Below, piece after piece: positions 46,200 through 58,362 of a DNA stretch of 64,000 nucleotides. The stretch covers positions 1 to 64,000 of the forward strand of contig JAEQBH010000650.1 in NCBI GenBank assembly GCA_016808115.1, read 5' to 3'. Made by a program: the position numbers and the translations under genes. Position 1 is the stretch's first letter. Each line of letters begins with the position of its first letter. Below the pieces are notes generated by a model that did not search any database, was not told the DNA's origin, and worked only from the letters and a program-made list of their open reading frames with translations. The stretch is from Tetrastigma voinierianum (lineage: Eukaryota; Streptophyta; Magnoliopsida; Vitales; Vitaceae).

Positions 46200-47050
46200 T
46201 GATGAAGAGTAGTCGAGGAAGGAGGTGCTCAAAATTTGTTTAATCTGGTTTTATCTATGCTATCTCGAACGGTGCCGGGTGAGCCCGGTTCATGTGGTTC
46301 CAAAGAAAGGGGTTTATTGTGATGTTAAATAGAAAAAATGAATTGATTCCAACAAGAACCGAGTGGCGAGGATGGAGGTATGTATTGATTCACGAGAGTT
46401 GAATCGTGACGAAAGATCATTTTCCTTTGCCTTTCATTGATGAGATCATTTGGATAGGTTAACTGGGACACCCTACTTTGTTTGGATGGAGTACCCGAGG
46501 ATATAATCAGTTGCTATTGCGCAGAGGATCAAGAGAGAGACCACGTTCACATGCCCTTATGTTGTTGCCTTTGCATTCGAAGGATCTTTGTTTAGGTTAT
46601 GTAATGCTCCAGGCTACATTCCCAGGGAGATTGCATAATGTCTATATTCTCGATTTGGTTGAAGAAGTGATGGAAATTTTCATGGATAATTTCGCGTGTA
46701 TGGATCGACTTTGATCGATGTTTAAACAATGCGGGACTTGTTACTTCAAAGATGCCAAGACAAGCATTAATATTTGAATTGGGAAAAATGCCATTTATGT
46801 AGTAACAGAAGGTATTGTTCTTGGGCATAAAATTTTGCTATTAAGGTTAGAAGTTGACAGGTCAAGGGTATCCATCATCAAGACTCTTGCACCACTACCA
46901 CGGTAAAGGAGTAACGAAATTTCTTGGGGCATCTTTGGATTTTTCAGGAGATTCATCAAAGACTTGCAAAAATAGCCGGGACCATATGCGATTCTTTGGA
47001 AAGGATCTGAGTTCAATTTACAGATGACTCACGCAAGGATGTATTTGCGA
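46200..47050 (+). pseudogene. A3 reverse transcriptase, disrupted
   Basis: Shifted frames give VVPKKGVYCDVK-like text (46290-46330), MEVCIDSRELNRDE (46372-46410), HFPLPFIDEI (46425-46455), GYNQLLLRR (46500-46525, where the IAMAPEDQEK block starts), LCNAPGYIPREIA (46598-46635) and VEEVMEIFMDNFACMD (46655-46710), which stands where the catalytic YMDDF box should be, with one Asp changed to Asn. The thumb follows to about 47050. The order and spacing fit Athila RT. Confidence 0.75.
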
Positions 47051-47540
47051 TGAAATCAAGATCAGTTAGTCTGGTACTATAATGTTGCACGAGAATGGAA
47101 TCGAGGATTTGAAATAATGTGTGATCTTGATGATTTTGCTATGAGATGTTGATGAAAGAGAAATGTCGGGCCATATCTTGTACTTTATTAAGACCCTTGA
47201 TGAAGCACAAGAGGAGCTACTCAACAAATGAAAAGGAGATGCTAGCCATAGTATTTCAACATGAAAAATTTAGGCAAATACGTTTAGGATCCCCATGTGG
47301 TAATTAACAACGTCATCGTAATCGAAGTACACGATGTCGAAAGAAGCTAAGCGAAAGGAATTGATAAGGTGAGTCTTCTTTGTTGCAGTTTGATTTGGAA
47401 ATAAGGACAAAAAGGATATGACAATGTGATAACCCGACCACTTGTCAAAGTAGAAAAGCCGGTGATGAGAAGAAAATGTGCAGTTAACAGAGAACTTCCC
47501 AGATGAGCAATTATTCAAGGTTTCCTTTGACTTCATAGGT
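47051..47540 (+). pseudogene. A3 RNase H, disrupted
   Basis: TLDEAQEELLN (about 47195-47230) followed by NEKEMLAIVFQHEKFR in the next frame (47225-47275) matches the conserved end of the RNase H catalytic block. The sequences to both sides are too damaged to place the other catalytic residues. Confidence 0.6.
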
Positions 47541-48440
47541 ATCTTTGATATTGTGGGTGCTCACGGCTTGTAGATGTCGCCGAACTTCATTTCTGGAAAG
47601 GCTTCAGAAGCCCGACGTGAGGATGTATATTTGGGATGACCCACTATTATTCAAGAGAGAGTCTTGACATGATAATAGAAGATGTGTAGCGAGGAAAGTG
47701 AACAAGGCAACATTTTAAATAGATACATGCATCCTGCATAGGGTTTTACGGAGAAAACGGCTCACAAGATACTCCAATCGGGGTTTATTGGCCCATATCT
47801 TGAGAGATTGTGCGAGTGGGTGAAATTGTGTGTGATCGATGCCAAAGTTGGGGAAATATTAGCGGCGGGAATGAAATGCCCACCCCTAAAATTATTATAG
47901 GTGATACAAATTTTTTGATGTTTGGGGAATAGATTTTATAGGACCTTTCCACCATCATTTGGAAACCTATACATGCGCTACTTGATGAGTGCGATCTCCA
48001 AATGGGTGGAAGCGTGAGTGCTGTCCAAGGAATGATGCTAATACGATTGTGAGTTTCTTGCGAAAAGAATATTTTGACGGAGTTTGGAACCCTTAGAATA
48101 TCATTAGTGATGGGAACCCATTTACCAAACAAAATGTTGCAAAAACTCATGGCCAGTATGGGATCGAAGCATGTAAATGAGCTTAGCCTATCATCCCGAA
48201 CCAATGGATATTTCCAACGGGAGATCAAGAATACTTGAAAGGCTGTGAACTCAGCGGGAAGGATTGGTCTTCCAAACTTGATGATGCACTTTGGGCCTAC
48301 AGGACTGCATACAAAACCCCATTGGAATGTCCCCATACAGAGTTGTTTTTTGGCAAACCATGTCATCTACCTCTTGAATTAGAATACAAGGCAATGTGGG
48401 CCATCGAGAAGTTACTTCGTCGATTTTAAAGAACGCGAGG
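47541..48440 (+). pseudogene. A3 integrase, zinc and core domains
   Basis: YIWDDPLLFKR (47620-47660) leads the HHCC region. The second half, CDRCQSWGNISGGNEMP (47832-47880), supplies its cysteines. The core has FDVWGIDFIGPF (47918-47953, first acidic residue), ISDGNPFT-like text with the second (48100-48125), and the intact stretch WSSKLDDALWAYRTAYKTP (48259-48315) and KPCHLPLELEYKAMWAI (48352-48405) diagnostic of the Athila/Tat group. A 193-aa frame on the opposite strand (47785-48366) is its shadow. Confidence 0.85.
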
Positions 48441-48830
48441 AAGAAAGATGCTCAGTAATCACGAGATTAGGCGAGAAATGAAGCCTATGATAATGCTAGA
48501 ATATACAAAGATAGACAAAGAAATGGCATGATCAGAAAATCTGAGGAAAGAGTTCGAGAATAGAGGCAGTCTTTTTAATTCTAGGCGAAGTTGTTTCGGG
48601 GAAATTAAAATCGATTGGAGTGGGCCATACACGGTGGTATCCAAGTACTACATTTGGAGCGATGCTGCGAAGGCGATAATGGGAAGAATTCAAGGTCAAT
48701 GGACAAGGTTGCAAGCATTATCTCAGGCGGTTCTTGAGGAAAAGAAAGAACCATGGCAAGTCAATTTGGAGACTCAAGGCGAAGCGACTAATGGGAGGCA
48801 ACCCATGAAGTTTAAATTACGAATTTAAAT
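48441..48830 (+). pseudogene. A3 integrase C-terminal tail
   Basis: SCFGEIKIDWSGPYTVV (48592-48640) is the small SH3-like DNA-binding tail of gypsy integrases. The frame ends near GRQPMKFKLRI (48798-48828), the usual last residues of pol in this group. Confidence 0.75.
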
Positions 48831-49650
48831 TTTGATATTTCTTTTCTTTTAGTTGTGAAATTAGGTCAGATTTGTTTTCTAAAAAGGATGAATTTAATTT
48901 TTAGAAATGATTGTAATTTGAATTAGAGATTTTCTTGAATATGAGTGATCTTACGAGCGGGTTAAAGACATGAATATAAAGCTGACCCCTCTGGGGGTAA
49001 TTCCGGTGACTTGTAAGAGAATTAGCGACATGAGAAAAAGGGAGTAACTTTTCTCCTAACTTGAATTAATAGATATATTTGAATTAATTATTTAAATATT
49101 TGCTTAAAATATATACTTTGAAGAGATGTCTAAACGGGTTAGGGAACAATAAGAGAATTCAAGTTTTTAAATCATTGAATTAAGGGCTTGGTCGGCGAAA
49201 GGCAAGGTTATGTCGCATAAGTTGTCACCTAGAAAACATTGATGTCATTGACCGAGTTTGGAAGAACAATTAGTAGTGTATGGAGGAAGGGAGATACATG
49301 TCATGTGAGTGGTGAATTAAGTTTCAAAAAGAAGGATTTAATCGCCACATCAAACAAATCTACGGAGACTGTTTAATCGCGACATATTAGGTAGGTCGCG
49401 ACATAAAAATGCGACATGTGCCAACCACTCACTTCAAAAGCCTCATTTAATGACCTCGAATAAAGAGCGGGGAGTGAAGTGCGACAATTCTTAAGTGAAG
49501 CATTAATTAACCACAAACATTGATTGAATTCTGTGGAGTTTGGAAACTTCTTCATTCATAACCCACATAACCATTCACAGCCGTCTTCCTCACGAATCTC
49601 AACCTCAGAAACTAGCATTCAAGCTTTGCGAATGCTTTCCTCTTGTCTCC
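48831..49650 (+). other. A3 spacer between pol and extra ORF
   Basis: AT-rich, then a region with degraded TGTCGCGACA words (49376-49405) as in the spacer of A2. No ORF of note. Confidence 0.5.
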
Positions 49651-51540
49651 GATGGCTAGAAATTCCCACCTGGCCCCTAACCTGAACTGAGATTATGAGA
49701 ACACAGTGATCGAAGAAGAAGAAAACGTGCCAAGGAGAGCAGTTAGATGGGGATTCATGGAAGAGCAAGCGGAGAGATGCTGCATCAAAAACACCGAAGC
49801 AGGCAACTTCTACCGAGACAGACGAGAAAGGGAAAAGAGGAAAGAGGAGAGAAGAAGAAGAAGTAGAAGATTTAAATTATCAGATGAAGCTTATTCCCGA
49901 GTGGAAGAAGTACTATGCTAACAAGGTTGCATTACGAGAGAGGAGATTCAAAAACACTGTGACTCCTTTCAAGGAGATGATAGAGGAGAGAGGATGGGAG
50001 AGTCTCTGCGCACACCAAAAATCAGGGTATACATTGCTTTGGTGAGAGGTTTTATTCAATATGGTGGAAGGAAGGATGGAGCTATTTTGTTAAGAGATGC
50101 GGGTCTCATACGAAGCCAAGGCCGTCAACGAGGCCTATGGGATGACAATACACAAGCATATGGCTCAAATTCAAGAAAATTTTGGAAAAACCGAATTTAG
50201 AAAAATTCTTAGCTCGATGGAAGGCGGGTTAGACCAAGGAGAAGGAAGCCAAGAACTCTACGAGCAGAAGCTCAGGGCGCGAAGGTATGGTTTACTTCCT
50301 TGCGTCTGTTTTGGTTCCAACAAAACATTTATGCCGCGATGAGAGAACAAGAAGTTTGTCTTGCTGTATGCCATCACTCGAAGTACGAGAATCCAGTATA
50401 GGAGTTATCGCAAGAGAACTCTATCATGAGGTATCATGAAGAGACAAAGGTCTGCTTCCTCACGGCAACAATATGATCCTATGCTTGAAAGGCGGGGTGA
50501 AAGGAATTTGGAGTTAGAAGAAGAGGGTCCCCGAGGCTTCACCGCTCCCTTCGGCAGGAGTCCCAGCAGGGCGAATCGAGAGGAAGGTCTTGAGCAGAGG
50601 AAGCAGGAGGTGGCCAAGGCCGAAGGACGGAAAGGAGACCCCCGGAGGGCCCGCGATCGGAGCGAGCACCCGGTGACATCACGACCACAATGATTACATG
50701 TTTGCGGATAATGAGAGGCGGGATGAAGGCAGTGATAGACTTCCTCCATCATAGCGGTTCTCCTCCACGTACAAAACCCGAAATTTCCAGCACGGAGAAA
50801 GCTCGAGAAGGCCTGAGAGAACAACTCAGTGCGACTCTCAATGCCATGCGAAAGATAGAAGAAAGAGAGAGGAGTGGAACTTAAAACGAGAGGTCGAGAG
50901 AAGGAATGTATGAAAAGGTGAAAAGAAGAGACCAACGGTGGGAAGAAGAGTTAGCAGAAAGAAAGGGAGCAGGTGGAAGTCCAAGAAACAACGGTGGAAA
51001 GAAATGAACGAAAGAGAGCAGATGGGAAAATGTTGAAAGCGATGGGAGAAAAGTTCGAAAAGAAGGAAGAGATCACGATCTGACTAAACTCAAAGCTGAG
51101 TCATGAAGCTTTCCTATAACAAGCGGTTTGATGCGTGACTCTCAACTCTGCGTATTGAAAGAGATAAAAGCATGTACACAGGGTAGGGGCTTGAGATAAA
51201 GGTTTCAAATTACTATACAAATCTCTGAGGAATTTGGAAAAACAAAGTGACGATAGAGACAAAAAGCAATGGGAGCTGAATCCTCTGAGGCGGAAGGAAT
51301 GTTTGGAAAATTTAGATTTGATTAACAACAATCTTGCCAAATTCTTAGTGATGACTGAAATGGAAAAATACAATAAAATGGCTTAGGAAAGAATGAGGAT
51401 GAGTTGAAACAAGAAAGGTTGATCTCTCTAATGAGATTTTCATTGAAGAACAAATAGAAGGAAACCAAGAAGAAAGCCAAGAAGAAATAGAAAGATTCTG
51501 AATTTCCAGCCCATTTAGGTACATTAGACCTGAATCCACA
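49651..51540 (+). pseudogene. A3 extra ORF (plant transposon protein domain plus coiled coil)
   Basis: Charged fragments start at 49706 (EEEENVPRRAVRWGF), then KNTVTPFKEMIEERGWESL (49955-50010) and AVNEAYGM with MAQIQENFGK (50120-50190), which follow the order of the domain seen in A2. KFVLLYAITRS lies at about 50352-50385. From 50436 a polar, E/R/K-rich stretch (EGLEQRKQEVAKAEGRKGD) continues into a coiled coil (REQLSATLNAMRKIEERER, 50815-50872, and on to 51500). It is the counterpart of 31986-33830. Function unknown; broken by shifts. A 176-aa antisense frame (50405-50935) is incidental. Confidence 0.65.
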
Positions 51541-53106
51541 GCATTTTTGCTCAGAGCTATTTCAAAGAAAAAATAGACCTTCCTCCCACTAACTGATTAT
51601 CTTACTTTTCAATGCTGCTGTATCTGTGATTCTTAAATGAATGACCAAAATGAAAAATTTAAATTGGAATTGTTGTGCTCTTTTGCATTGATTGTTCAAT
51701 GTTATGATGCTTTGTGGTTGCATGATTAGGATATCAAAGTAGGATATAGTTCGAGAATAAAGCGAGAGAGGACATTATCTTAATTGAATGAAGCGAGTTA
51801 GAGTAGAAATATATAGGCGAAATGAGGAAAAATTGCGAGAATAAGGACAAAATGAATGGAGTTTGATTGAAACACAAGGTGTAAAAGTTGCTTAAAGTCT
51901 AGCGAATGATCAGAATTAGGAAAATTAATACAATAGAAGGAAACAAGAAACATATTTTGGTTGTGGTATGAGCAGTAGTCGAGGAACCTTATTTGAATAT
52001 CAGTTAGACTAAATACTCATCAGCAAAAAGTGGTCAAAATTACTCATGGTTAGTCACAACTGTTCAAACCAAATTCTAGAATTTGTTAGATTATTGTGGT
52101 TGAGGCGAAATCCTGAGTGTCTGGTGTGAGTAATCTGAGCCATTCTTGGATAGTTTGAGCCATTATGCATCATATTAATATCTTTGATGCATATACCTTA
52201 GTTCCATTAATTGAGCTAAACAGGCTGATTTTTCAAAATAAGCCAATGAAACCAACATCTGAAATTCAGCCTTGATAAAGGAGCAGTAGTTACCAGAATT
52301 GAAGGAAGAAAGAAAATGAAGTTTGAAGTATATATTTTGAGGAACTAAAGGAAGGAAAAGAAAAGGCAAGGAAGCCGAAAATGCAACGAAAGAAGGCTTC
52401 TAGGGATAAGTTTTATCTTATTGGCCTAACTCTGCTTGAAACTGATTAAGTTCTTAGGGGTGTTTCAACACCAGTACCACTATTAAATGCAGTATGGGAG
52501 TTACTAACCCAAAGTTCACTAAGAGTGTTAGAAGCTGAGAGTTAAAACATTGCACTATCACTAGTAGTAGCAAACTAAAGGAAATTCCTAGTGAAGAAAT
52601 CAAAGATATCCCAAACATGAAGTTTAGGGAGTTTGTGTGAAACTCTGATAAGAAGAATGCTTAAACTTTCGGGGTATCTTAACTAAAATTCCTTCCATCC
52701 TACCATTACCCATGCCTAACAATATATTTAAAGGCCTGATTGATCTTGAAGAATTTGTAATCATCTACATTAGTGGAGATCCAATATGAAAAAACAAGCC
52801 TATAGATTTGAAGAAAGGAAACAATCAAATTGTGAAGAACTTTAGGAGTTAAATGACTCGTGATAAAATAGAGAAAGGAAAACAATTCATTATTCAACGA
52901 GGATCCAATGAGTTTTATTGGTATAAAACAATTTCAACATGTTAGTTTGCATAGCATAAGAGTAGGGACTTAAACCCAGACTGGACAGAAGCTGGATGTA
53001 TGAAATTTTCACATACCGCCATTGCAATTAAATTGAATGACAACTGCGGAGACAAATCACGAGAAAATGTCCTTAAAAATTATTTTGTTTGAGGACAAAC
53101 AATTCT
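51541..53106 (+). other. A3 noncoding tail
   Basis: No ORF. TTCTAGAATTTGTTAG...GTTGAGGCGAAAT at 52070-52115 matches TTCTAGAACTTGTTTAA...CTTGAGGCGAAAT at 63890-63930 in A4, so this tail is conserved between elements. Confidence 0.7.
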
Positions 53107-53123
53107 TTAAGTTTGGGGGAGTT
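53107..53123 (+). other. A3 polypurine tract
   Basis: TTAAGTTTGGGGGAGTT directly before the LTR start TGATGAG. Confidence 0.9.
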
Positions 53124-55723
53124 TGATGAGCTTAAAAGTCATCTATTTTGATACATTTTCTGCTTAATTTTCATATCAAAAGGAAACCGATTACTTTGCG
53201 AAATATGAAGAAACTCACCCATCTGTTGTGCGGTAAAATGGAAGAAAGAAGAAAATGCGATGAAAAATACAGCAATAAGTGGAGGAAAAGTGCGGTCGAA
53301 TAATGATGAAGCAGAAAGTAATTATTGATTCATTGATGCGATTTTGGGTTCCTGATCAAATTACTGAAGGTCGCGGCCGCGCAGAAGTGAAGGAGATTTG
53401 ATGCGGTCGCTGACGATGCATGCGGATAAGCGGTGCGAAGAATTGCGAATAAAGGAAACGGCGTGGCGACGGCGATACAGTCGCGACAAGGTTGATGTCG
53501 TGACTAGGCGGATAAGAGGTCGTGACAACGAAACACCTTTAAGCCTATGAGAGGTTTGGGCGATGAAACTACCTGCCGGAACTGTGATAATCGCGACGTG
53601 AGATCGAAATGGCGACACAGACTGCGCGATTGAAGGTTGAAGCTCATAAAGGTGAGGCGCGACAAGATATCGATCTTCCGTGACATCGAGAAACGACCAG
53701 ATCAATGATGCGGAGCCATAAAGATCTTCGCGACAAGATGTGTTGTCAGCGTGACGCGTGAAGCGATCGGTTGAAATTGCGGATGACTTGGCGGGGGTCG
53801 GCGACAAGACGCTCTCCGACGTCGCGTGACATCGGGAGAAGGACAATGAAACACCTTAAGGCGTGAAGAAGATGTCGCGACAAGATATTTGATGTCAGCG
53901 ACATCAAGAATGACCAAATCAAACACATAAGTAGTTGATGTCATGAGCAAAATGAAGTTGATGTCGCTGTTGCTCGATGATGTCGCGGCGAGATTGATGT
54001 CGCGGCATCGATGATGTCACGACAAGGAAAGCGAAGTCAGCGACTTGAAACGATGGTGGAGCCAAACCATTTTGAAACCCGCAGCCCAGGCTACATTGGG
54101 ATTAGGGCCCGATTGAGGAACTTCTATCATCACGCGGTCCAACTCATTAAAGCGCTTGGCGGCCCGCAGGCCGAGTGGATGACGGCTTCTCATTTCTTTA
54201 TTTTCTTTTCTTTTTTTATTTTTATTTTTATTATTTCCGTCGTTTTAGAGCAGATTATGTTCTCGTATTTTTATTTTAGATTTGTATTTTACGAGATAAA
54301 GATGTTATCGTTTGGTGGCCGAATACAAAATTCATTTTCTTTTCAAATTACTACGGAATGTTTGAAGTTAGACAAATTTCTGAAGTCGATTGTTTCAGTT
54401 TCAAATTACGATTATTCTTATGATCGAGAGGAATGCGTATCGTGTAATTAGTGAATTGAGAATCCGGCTTCCATTAAGTGAAGCGTTATAAGTCGGAAAT
54501 TTATCTTTCCTATAGTCGTTTCCGAGCGGCTTGTTAATTTCGATTAGCTGAATTTGCCACGGTTTTGGGTTTATTGTCTTGGGATCGGAATATCAGTTTC
54601 TTATACCGTTAAGATTTGCGTCATTGCTCGATTTCGGAGGTCCTCCCGGGTGACCACGGGAAGACATTCACGAGTAATGTACATTTCTTTGAAGGTATAC
54701 TAACTGCTATTAGGGATCTTTTGAGCTTTGTAAGTTCCACTTAGATAAATCCTCTTCTCACTTGAAATCAAGAACGAGTTGAATGAGTTATCTATTTAAA
54801 CAAGCAAAGAGTTCACCTCAATTCGGATAGTGAGGTCAATCCCGTGTTAGCTGAGATCTAATCAAGGAAAGGTTGATCTATTCTAATTTCGAGGATGAGC
54901 AATCTGGAAGTTGTATATCCTTGCTTGACCGATAACTTGGGAGCTAAGGTTTACAGTCCATAAAATGGGTATGAAGTATTGCAAAAGAAAAATACCCAGA
55001 TTAAGGAAGTCCCTTTTTAAAAGTAGTTATCTAATTCCCTGTATTCGAGAGAATGGTGTCGTGAATAATGAAATGTGTAGATGTGGAGAGATCCATTGCA
55101 CTCTAGCATATGGGCAGATTTTGAAACTTGAAATGTCCAGAAATTTTATCATAATTAACTCCCGAAGTCGATGGTTCACTATAAATTGTTTCTATTGATG
55201 TGTCTTACGAGTTAACTGTCGATATTCATTTCTTTTATTAGAAATTAACTATTCTTTATTCTTTATTTTCCCGGTATGTTGGATGGTTCGGTTATTTTCC
55301 TTTTGTTCGTTTAATTTTCCAACACCTTAATCTTTGGATCCTACTATCGTTGTGGTAAATAGTATGGAAATTGGTAGTCGGGGTAGTTGATTTAAAATTC
55401 TTGAGATCTACATTGGGATCGATATACGGACTTAAATCCATTTTATTACTTGTCGACACGTGCACTTACGAATATCATACCAAAACCAAACTTTGAAAGG
55501 CCAGTTTACTCTAGAGATTGGTGGTTTATATAGTATAATGTTAACAAGTTTATTGGCGCCGTTGCCGGGGATTAGACAATAGTCCTTTGGTAATAGTGAC
55601 ATAAATTTGTATATGTGTTTTGGTTCGGTTAACAAGTTTTATGGCGTAGTTCATAGAAGTTAGAACAGTAGCCCTTTGGTAATAGTGACATAAATTTGTA
55701 TATGTGTTTTGGTTCGGTTAACA
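53124..55723 (+). repeat. A3 3' LTR
   Basis: Starts TGATGAGCTTAAAAGTCATC and ends GGTTAACA; 2600 bp against 2504 bp for the 5' copy. The TGTCGCGACA-rich part is 53360-54030 (exact at 53873-53882). Tandem terminal units start TTAACAAG at 55541 and 55629. The first holds an intact primer-site motif TTGGCGCCGTTGCCGGGGA at 55553-55571, although this is the 3' LTR. Confidence 0.9.
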
Positions 55724-55879
55724 CTTACCTATTAAGACTGACATGATCCGCGTTAGAGTTATGTCATCCTTCATATGCAAATGCAATGTATGTCAAATAC
55801 CATTTTCAAAATCCTTTCACAAAATCGTTTAGGGTCTTTTTCCAGCAACGCCTAAACTTAGGCTCTTATACCTTAGCTA
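55724..55879 (-). other. G1 leader between LTR and gag
   Basis: The 5' untranslated part of G1, separated from gag by A3. It contains the primer site. Confidence 0.65.
55861..55872 (-). promoter_or_regulatory. G1 primer-binding site (initiator tRNA-Met)
   Basis: The minus strand reads GGTATAAGAGCC, one base off the GGTATCAGAGCC complement of initiator tRNA-Met, 7 bases from the LTR. Confidence 0.75.
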
Positions 55880-58362
55880 TGCTTACCCCCTTTAGAGTCC
55901 AACGGGTTGATTGACGGGTTCCGGGATGCTTGTTTAATTCTTTTTATTTATCTTTTTTTTTTTCAAAAGTGTCGTGACCCGAATCCCTGACCTGATTATA
56001 ATGACGGATCCGAACCGGAGCCCGGTTTACTCCGACCGTTTTCATTTATCTTATCAAAACATTTTATTTACATCATTTTATTTTAGAGTTTTCAATTACG
56101 TGAAAGAATTTCAAATGGTAGGCCCATACACATTTACTTATATACAACATGTTTACAAAATGGCGTATAATGCCTTTACAAAATGATATACAAAACAATA
56201 GTTCAGAGATTAAATCTTTTGTTCATAAAATATCACATGTTCAAAAGAAATGATATGCATATGACGGGGTATATACTTATACACCGCAACTTTCTCTATG
56301 ACTCTGAGCTTCTTGTTCTTGGCCTTCTTTCCTAATACCTGAGCATAGTTAAAAACTACATGCTAAGAATTTTCATGTTTAGTGGTTCTATACGGTCCTA
56401 TTCTCAAATTCAGTTTAATATAATACATGCTTTTATATTAAACCATACTTTTTACTTCATTCATGATCAATGTAAAACAATACTCATGCTTATTCATTTT
56501 CACATACTATCAATTTACGGTTCATTGATCATTTATAAATATGCATTTTCATAGGCAACAAATCATTTAACAATTCAATTTATAAGATTCAAGCATACAC
56601 CTTTAAAGATGTGTTTAGTTTACAAATCTCATTTTCACTCATCAAAGTTTCTTATTTCACTTGTCTATACAATTCACATTCATGGCCAGTTCCGATACGG
56701 TGAATCCCATCCTTTGTCATTCGATAATGTGCTTTACATTAACAATTTCGGTCTCCCATCATGACGGATGCTGATTGGTGCATCCCGCCAAGTGGGACAT
56801 TTTAACAATGCCATACACCATCATGACGGATGCCGATTGGTGCATCCCGCCATGTTGGTCAGTCCATATATCGATTCAATTCAAGATGTTAAGAATTGAC
56901 CAATTCGTTTACAATTCAATTAATCACTCACATGCAATTAATTGTCAAACATTTCAAATATCACATTTTCAAATTCATATGCACTTTCGTAATATCATTT
57001 CAAGGATATACTCATTTCAGGTTTATTTAGTAATTACCAAACACCTAAAATATGAATATAATTACGATGAACAAAGAACTAACAATACTTGAATCAGAAT
57101 AGAGGTCCGAAGAACTAATCGAAGCTGTCGGCTGTCATTTCCTTACCTCCGATCTCGGTCCTAGGTTAGGTGATCCTCAGCCGTTCCTAGTCAATAACAA
57201 TTACGCCACTCTTAGTGGATAAACCTTTATTATACATTTTTAGTGAATGACAATTAATCTTTGTTAATGGTTTTAGGTTAAGACAATAAGTCTGCCCAAA
57301 GACGAACTCGCTTTGCCGAGGCATCCGAGTCGATACGTTTTCATTTAGTTTATCCTTATTTGAACCCCATTCATAATCATTTATTAGGGTCCTTAAACTA
57401 ACTCGGTGTATGAATAAGGTGTTCGAAAACAAAATACGAAAATGGCTTGTTGTGGCTGTATCTCGCCATGACATGCTTTTCTACGGCTGCGGCGCCAGGC
57501 CTTCACCACAGCGTAGCTTTGCTACACCTCGTGTCACCAGGGTGCCATTTTGGCACCTCGGCCTCACTGTGGCGAGGGTATCCCACACCATGGCGTAGGA
57601 GCTCGATTTTTGCCCAGATTTCTAGTTTTCCTCCTTTTTGCAATTTCCTCCTAAAAATCCTCAAAATCCCAAAACAAAACATGGGAATCACTCCCAATAA
57701 CATCCTAATATCATCCTAAACCAACCATGAGCAAAACCCATGGATGGATTAGTGTTTTTCTAACCTAAACATCAAATCTCTGACTTTCTAGGGTTTGGGT
57801 TCATACCCGTGATATCTCTTGAAACTCTTTGCCTGCTTCCTTCTTTCTCCTTGATCACTTGGGAATCCGAGGATGTAGGAAAGATCTCCCACAAACCTTG
57901 GTTTCTCTCAACCCTAGCCTTCTCCTCTCACTCTCCTCTCAAATCGTTTTTACCTGATAGCCATTCTAAGACCAAATATGCCTTCAGTCTTGTTTTCACC
58001 CTAAGGTCATGTTTGGCTTGTTCATTAAATCCGTTTTCTATTTTTCTTACTTAAAACTTACTAGCCTCTTAGTTTGCACCTTCACTTATCATTTATTTCA
58101 CATTAGCATTTAGGCTTATAATTTGACCCTTAGATCCTCATTTTACAATTTTCCATTTTTGCCCTTTTTACACTTTGGTTTATTTTCGGGTTCAATCAAT
58201 TTCTTATTTTAGCATATAACATTTAATCATATGCTCACATATTCATTTCCACATTTCACAATTTATTAGTTTTCTGGGAAAAACCCAAATTTGGCTCAAT
58301 TTATACTAGGAATATATAATAAAATTATTATAAAAATTATAAGGTATTTTTTGGGTGTTACA
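55880..58362 (-). repeat. G1 5' LTR (right)
   Basis: The left end (TGCTTACCCCCTTT...CGGGTTCCGGGATGC) matches the stub at 38321-38408. The right end is GGGTGTTACA. Length 2483 bp. A 34-bp word, ATCATGACGGATGC followed by GATTGGTGCATCCCGCC, occurs twice 62 bp apart (56757, 56819). Short frames in it are not genes. Confidence 0.85.

Larger units (their letters stand above)
40782..55723 (+). mobile_element. Full-length Athila-type retrotransposon A3 (14.9 kb)
   Basis: 5' LTR 40782-43285, primer site, gag, protease, RT, RNase H and integrase, an extra ORF, a long noncoding tail, polypurine tract 53107-53123 and 3' LTR 53124-55723. LTRs start TGATGAGCTTAAAAGTCATC and end GGTTAACA. It lies inside the start of gag of G1 in opposite orientation. 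All genes have shifts and stops, so it is not active as written. The two LTRs differ by many short indels, often in CG-rich words. Confidence 0.9.
38321..58362 (-). mobile_element. Chromovirus-like gypsy element G1, host of A3
   Basis: The borders are TGTAGCACCC at left and GGGTGTTACA at right. The flanks AGTTT and ATTTT are the likely 5-bp target duplication with one change. The element reads on the minus strand: 5' LTR 55880-58362, primer site at 55861-55872, gag at 40740-39810, protease 39700-39267, RT and RNase H remains 39180-38411, and an 88-bp stub of 3' LTR at 38321-38408. A3 is inserted in the start of gag. The iMet primer site, the two CCHC knuckles and the protease type suggest the Tekay/Del group. 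Confidence 0.85.

Noticed and set aside
47785..48366. 193-aa open frame on the minus strand
   Set aside because: It is antisense to clear integrase motifs of A3.
50405..50935. 176-aa open frame on the minus strand
   Set aside because: It is antisense to the charged, coiled-coil extra ORF of A3; the mirror of E/R/K-rich codons gives an S/L/F-rich shadow.
53361..53846. 161-aa open frame on the minus strand
   Set aside because: It falls in the palindrome-rich part of the A3 3' LTR, where CG-rich repeats keep frames open by chance.
55541..55600. Start of a further internal region after the A3 3' LTR, suggesting a tandem dimer element
   Set aside because: The primer-site motif here is followed by a second unit and then by G1 sequence at 55724, so it is part of the LTR end and not a second element.
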